DNA of 64,000 nucleotides from Schistosoma haematobium (taxonomy: Eukaryota > Platyhelminthes > Trematoda > Strigeidida > Schistosomatidae), in the NCBI RefSeq assembly GCF_000699445.3, contig NC_067196.1, positions 76,267,864 through 76,331,863 of the forward strand, in the 5' to 3' direction. Of the stretch, positions 59,021-64,000 are shown piece after piece. The first letter of the stretch is position 1. Each line of letters starts with the position of its first letter. The position numbers were made by a program, and so were the translations under genes. The notes beneath the pieces are model-generated. The model searched no databases. It had not been told where the DNA came from and saw nothing but the letters and a program-made list of their open reading frames with translations.

Positions 59021-61978
59021 TCAGTTTCAGTATGGAAAGGACAGGAGGCTGGGTAGCCTGTGTTATTCCTGGCAGTGGTGATCTCTCCGTTGAACCGAAT
59101 TTCATTAGAAAGCGTTGACAGATGGAGCTTCAGTCATGGGCTGAGGCAATGAATTCCATTCATTGATGATGCATTGGGAAAGTCGATTGTCAGCTGACAA
59201 GTAGTTTGTTCTGGGCTTGTTATCTTAGGCAAGGAAAATGAGGGTATATCAGATGCAAATCTATCAACTCTGGTTCTTCTGAATGACAATGGCAATATAT
59301 TTAATTTGACCACTCGAACATTATACGGAAGCTTAGCTATCGCTGGAATCAGCTTAGTTGCAGTCGTTTGAACGTTTCCCATCAACTCACTGTCTGTTTT
59401 TAGACAGGGGATAGCTGCTTGTATGTAATAGTCGAGTTTAGGACGAACGAATACTGCACACGAATTCGAAAAGTATTCAGCATCGAAATGGATAAAGGCC
59501 CTATGCACTGACCATAGGTTCTACAATTCTTGACGGTAATCGCACGGAAGTGTGTAGTAGTTTTTTAGGTCTTGGCTAATGATGACTCCTCGGTCGTTGT
59601 GTGTCTGGACAACAAGTAGCTCAATGTTTTTCACTGTGTATGTATCTGTACCTTGATGACCAATTTACATCACAATGCACTTGGAAGCATTTGTTGGACA
59701 CTGTCAAATTCCAGACCATTCAGATAATTTCTTTGGTCATTTTGAAGTTGTAAACTATTACCTTTACATTTTATCGCTCTTCGTATGTTGAAATCGTCAG
59801 CATATAAGAAAACCGATGGTGATAGGAGACTAGAAAAGTCATTTACATATCGGAGGAACAGCACTGACCCCACAATCGTATCCTGAAACAATTCACTATC
59901 ACCGTTTGCCAGCTAGACCACTTCGAGTGTACTCATACTTTTTGTTGACGTTCACATAGGAGAAGCCCTTTTTTCTCATAGATAACTTTCCGTCCGTTCC
60001 GATATCACTTAACTTAGATGGCAGCCGGTTGTGAAGTACTTTATCAAAAGTTTTGCTGACGTTTATTTAGACCACTACGGTAGCGTGTTATTCAAGTAGT
60101 TTGAGAATACCTATGCTCCTGCACTAATTATGCAGTATTACTGTTGCCATATACTATGTTGCGTCTTCTCTTAGTCCTATGGATTTTGTACGAACGTAAG
60201 CGCTTATGTGAGTAGCCTCGTCAAAAATGTCTATCAGGCATGTACTGGAAGATCATGTTCTAGTCAAGCCGTGCTGCTACGGTTCGGTCAGACCTTCTTC
60301 AAGTAGACAATCAGATAATTGATCTTGTATAACGTTTCCATTATGCGTGACATAATTGGGGCGATATTTATCCGTCTGTAATATTCGATCAGGTTTTTTG
60401 GTCCTGATATGTGTTTTGGGACAATATACGTTATCTTTCAGGTTTCGGGATATGTACTTGCTTCCAAGGATAATATGAATGTTTTGAGTATTAGTGTTCT
60501 TATGTCCTATCCAGCCAACTCAGAGTGGATCAATGGGATGTCATCAGCACCATAACTTGCATTCAGCTTAAGGGTTTTGATAACGGCGTATATGTATGGT
60601 CAGTGGAATGTCACTGAGCCATAGCCATATCATCTGGCAGTTGGGTCACTGACTATCGAACAGATCGTCGATCCCTGACAAGGCCGATGACAACCAGTGC
60701 GCATCAGTTAATCGTATGCCATGGACTGGCTTATGCGGTAGTGGTTTCACTATCTTCTCTGTACTCATTATTACTAATATATTTCCGTTATAGTGTCCCA
60801 AGTGTTTTACGGTCTTCAAAACATCCATAGTGCCTTGAAAAGATGAAGAGGTAATTCGCGTTAGATGCTGACCGCGAGGTGTGATTTCAACGTTAGCTTT
60901 TAGTCACACCACTCCAGTCTTACTGGAGTAGGCCCCCATTATTCGACAGAGATCAACGTTGATGATCCGTATATATACTATTAAGATAAAAGTTAACGAC
61001 ACTAAGATTATTTTCGATGATCCACTTGATGTTGATATCTGGGGTATGAAGTGTATTTCCATTTCGGCGAAACCATTAACTAAGTAGTTCATATATGACA
61101 GTCTGGTCATAATACTGCATAAAATCGTGCAGTATGAACTGAATGTTGTGATCTTTACCCTTTCCTATGCCTTGTTCAAGGAAACAACATAAGTTTCGGG
61201 TCTTAGATGCTGCAGTGAGCGCAATACTGTTTTCGCTAGTTTATGCTGTTTGCGCTGAGTTTGCACTCCATGAAGTACAGAGTATATTTGGAGCAGGGCA
61301 CCGAAGCGTTTCGATATATAATACATCCTTTTTAGTTTTCGCAGCTAAGACCTAGTTTCTCAGTCGACAAGGGAAGTAATTGATCCAAAAGTAATTTTGG
61401 AGTAGATAGTAGTGTTTAGTGCGGATTTAGTGTTTCTAAGAGCTTATTATTCATAATGAAACTGTTTCAGTCAGAGCGCTTTATCGGAAATCGAAATTTC
61501 TCCCAATCAGCGTGCGCGTATTCTCTATTGTCTTGGATTCGTTGCACTTGACAAGAAATGGTAGGGTGCATGGATTTATTTTATGATCGCTGTTATGAAG
61601 CGTTTCCAAAACCACCACAAATGTTGGGGTGATATTGTGACAGAGGCTCAAGTTGAGAATGTTATGGTTTCGTGTAGGCAACTACACATGTTGCTGCCTA
61701 CCGTGTATGTTCAAGTGCCTGAGTATACTTTCAGAGAACAACAAGCAAAAGTGTTTTCCAGTTGGTGTTGGGAAAGTTGAAATCAGCAAACATAATTTCG
61801 CGAACGAAATCAAGTGAGGCAGTATTAGCAAATGACTTACTTATAGTAGTGTCAGTTGAATTAGGAGTATCCGGAGCTAGATATGTACATGCAATTAGCA
61901 TTCTACATTCATAAGCGAGTACAGAAAGGCATATTGAAATGGGTAATTTACGGAGGACAGCATCACCATGAATTTCTG
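59021..61978 (-). pseudogene. Nearly complete CR1/Jockey-like element (P3), decayed
   Basis: On the minus strand, 61978-61500 encodes endonuclease sequence (ECRMLIACTYLAPDTPN, then ADFNFPNTNWK). About 60550-60300 matches the RT start (a NIAPIMSRIMETLYK run), about 60070-59990 gives VSKTFDKVLHNRLPSKL (motif A), and 59891-59670 gives GSVLFLRYVNDF (motif B) and LYADDFNIRRA (catalytic YADD). The remainder to 59134 is the C-terminal VRPKLDYYIQAA and ATKLIPAIAKLPY part. The 3' terminus is TTCAGTTTCAG at 59021. Stops and frameshifts are frequent. Confidence 0.8.
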
Positions 61979-64000
61979 CTTTTAGATATCTGCATCGGCA
62001 AGAAATTCATAAGGTCAGTGGGAGACGTGAGAACCAGGAGAGGAACTGGCATAGCTTCAGATCACCATCTATCTGGTGATTGCCAAGATGAAACTTGAGC
62101 TAACGAAGCAATGGACAACTGGACAAACAGCATTACAAAGGTTCTATACAGTCTTCCTTCGACATACTGACAAATTCAACGAATTCAATATAGATCTCAA
62201 CAACAGGTTCAACGCCTTACAAGATCCGCTCGAAGAAGAGAATAATACTATGAAAGACAAGTGGAAAGGGATCAAAGATGCACTAACTTCAACGTGTCAG
62301 GAGGTTCTGGGCCGCAAGAAGCATCATCATAAGGAATGAATTTCTATGGAAACCCTGGACAAGGTTAAAGAAAGGAAGAACAGAAAGACAGCAATCAACA
62401 ACAGTGGAACAAGAACAGAGAAAGCCAATGCACATGGTAAATACTTAAAATTAAACAAGAAAGTGGACAGGAGCATTAGAGCTGACAAACAGAAATACGT
62501 GGAAGACGAAGCAATGACAGCGGAAAAAGCTACAAGAGAAGGGAATGTGCAACAATTATGTGACACAACGAAGAAACTGGTAAGGAAATAGAGCGAAGTA
62601 GAGAGACCGGTGAAGGACAAAGAAGGCGAGCCAATCAATCACTGATATTGAAGAACAGCGGGACAGATGGGTAAAGCACTTTGAAGAACTCTTGAATGGA
62701 CCAGCTCCACTGAACCACGACCGGACATCGAAGCAACACACACAGAGATATTCCCATAGATGTTATCGAACCAGCAATCGAAGAAAACATCATGATCATC
62801 AGGCAAGTCAAGAGTGGGTAAGCAGCAGAACCAGACAACATACCATCTGAAGCAGTAAGGTTAGACATAGAAGTGACTGCATGCATGCTCCATGTTCTAT
62901 TCAGGAAGATTTAAGAGAAAGAACAAGTGACGACAAACTGGAATGAAGGATATCTCATTAAGATAACAAATAAACGAGATCCGAGCATGTGTGAGAACTA
63001 CAGAGGCATCACACTACTATCTGTGACATGAAAAGTTTTCAACCAAGTTTTGTAGAACTGAATGAACGATTCAATGAACACCGAACTTCGAGGTCAACAG
63101 ACCAGATTCCGTAAGGATCAGTTGTGTACGGACCAAACGGCAACACTACTGATTATCGTTGAACAATCACTTGAATGGAAATCATCACTAGACATCAACT
63201 TCTTTGATTATGAGCAAGCGTTTGAGTGTGGATAGGAGAACTTAGTGGAACCTTCTTCGACAGTATGGTGTATCTGGGAAGATCGTCCACATCATAGGGA
63301 ATCCATACGACGGACTACACTTGAAAGTGTTGCATGGAGGACAGTTGACAGAATCGTTCCGAGTGAGGACCGGAGTCAGACAAAGCTGCCTACTCCCACC
63401 CTTTCTCTGTCTTCTGTTGATTGACTGGATTACGAAGACCGCGACATCTGAGGGAAAGCATGGAGTACAATGAACAGCTTGCATGCAACTAGACGACTTG
63501 GAATTCGCAGATGACCTGGTCCTTCTATCCCATACACACCAACAAATACAGGTCAAGACAAACAGTGTAGCAGAAGCCTCTGCTTGAGTAGGCCTCAACA
63601 TACACAGAGGAAAAAGCAATATTCTAAAATATAACACAGAGAGCACCATCTCGACCACACTTGATGGAGAAGCACTGGAAACTTTCGCGTACCTGTTCAG
63701 CTTTATCGATGAACAAGGCGGATCAGATGCAGACGTGAAGGTGAGTTTTGGCTCAACACGGGCTACATTTCTACAACAGAAGAACATGTGGAACTCAAGA
63801 CAACTGTCTGCAAACCAACATCAAATTCAGAATCTTCAATACGAACGTCATGAAAGTCATTTTTACTGTACGGAGCTGAAACTTGGAGAACTACTACAAC
63901 CATTATCAATAATGTAAAAGTATTTATAAACGATTGTTTACTCAAGATGCTCAATGTCCGTTGGCAGGATACCATTAGCAACAGCCTACTGTAGGAGAGA
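61979..64000 (+). pseudogene. RTE copy F, 5'-truncated, runs off the window
   Basis: Begins in the endonuclease C-terminus (DICIGKKF, then TRRGTGIASDHHL), then the linker frame 62076-62339, then frame 62346-62591, then the RT region with ...DDLEFADDLVLLSHTHQQ near 63490-63545. Stops TGA (62337), TAG (62589) and several at 63030-63065 are the same as those in copy G and, where present, E. Sequence from 62481 to 63978 aligns without gaps to 35663-37160. It continues past 64000. Confidence 0.85.

Overview
The window looks like nuclear DNA of a blood fluke (Schistosoma or a close relative). It is AT-rich and intron-rich, full of (TA)n tracts, and contains element types typical of schistosomes: RTE-type and CR1-like non-LTR retrotransposons, a Boudicca/CsRn1-like Ty3/Gypsy element with the unusual CHCC gag motif, Penelope-like (PLE) remnants, and tRNA-derived SINEs carrying hammerhead-ribozyme-like cores (Sm-alpha type). 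The genus call comes from this combination and was not tested by any search.

Only one host gene can be supported: a pyruvate kinase on the minus strand, about 52862 to 40391. Its exon boundaries can be set to the base, the phases all match, and the predicted protein is about 561 residues. One intron appears to use a GC donor. The first coding exon may be split by a 43-bp micro-intron. Its introns hold a CR1-like fragment (intron at 50420-52620), two RTE copies plus a foreign 5' leader (44237-48132), a tRNA-like SINE (42976-43985) and a 5'-truncated RTE copy with a perfect 12-bp target duplication (40855-42755).

Region by region: 1-3770 shows nothing recognisable. 3.8-9.9 kb holds SINEs, a scrambled RTE copy, a TA-tailed repeat and a PLE fragment. 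10.4-10.8 kb is a solo LTR with a 5-bp target duplication. 13.4-17.2 kb holds the inverted partner of the TA-tailed repeat, an orphan leader fragment, and a near full-length RTE element inside an 11-bp target duplication. 20.0-24.6 kb is a CR1-like fragment followed by a cluster of fold-back SINEs, including two 349-bp arms that are almost identical and gap-free. 25-37 kb holds RTE copies, one interrupted by a second solo LTR of the same family as that at 10.4 kb. 40.4-52.9 kb is the pyruvate kinase gene. 53.0-57.9 kb is a CR1 fragment abutting the Gypsy element, which keeps its left LTR but has no visible right LTR. 59.0-62.0 kb is a nearly complete but decayed CR1/Jockey-like element. 62.0-64.0 kb is an RTE copy that runs off the window.

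The most notable features are the 349-bp fold-back hairpin around hammerhead-bearing SINE sequence, a group of RTE copies sharing the same stop codons (a dead lineage that still multiplied), evidence that RTE copies exchange their 5' leaders, and the unusual splice sites of the pyruvate kinase gene. All identity statements come from reading the sequence by eye, not from computed alignments.
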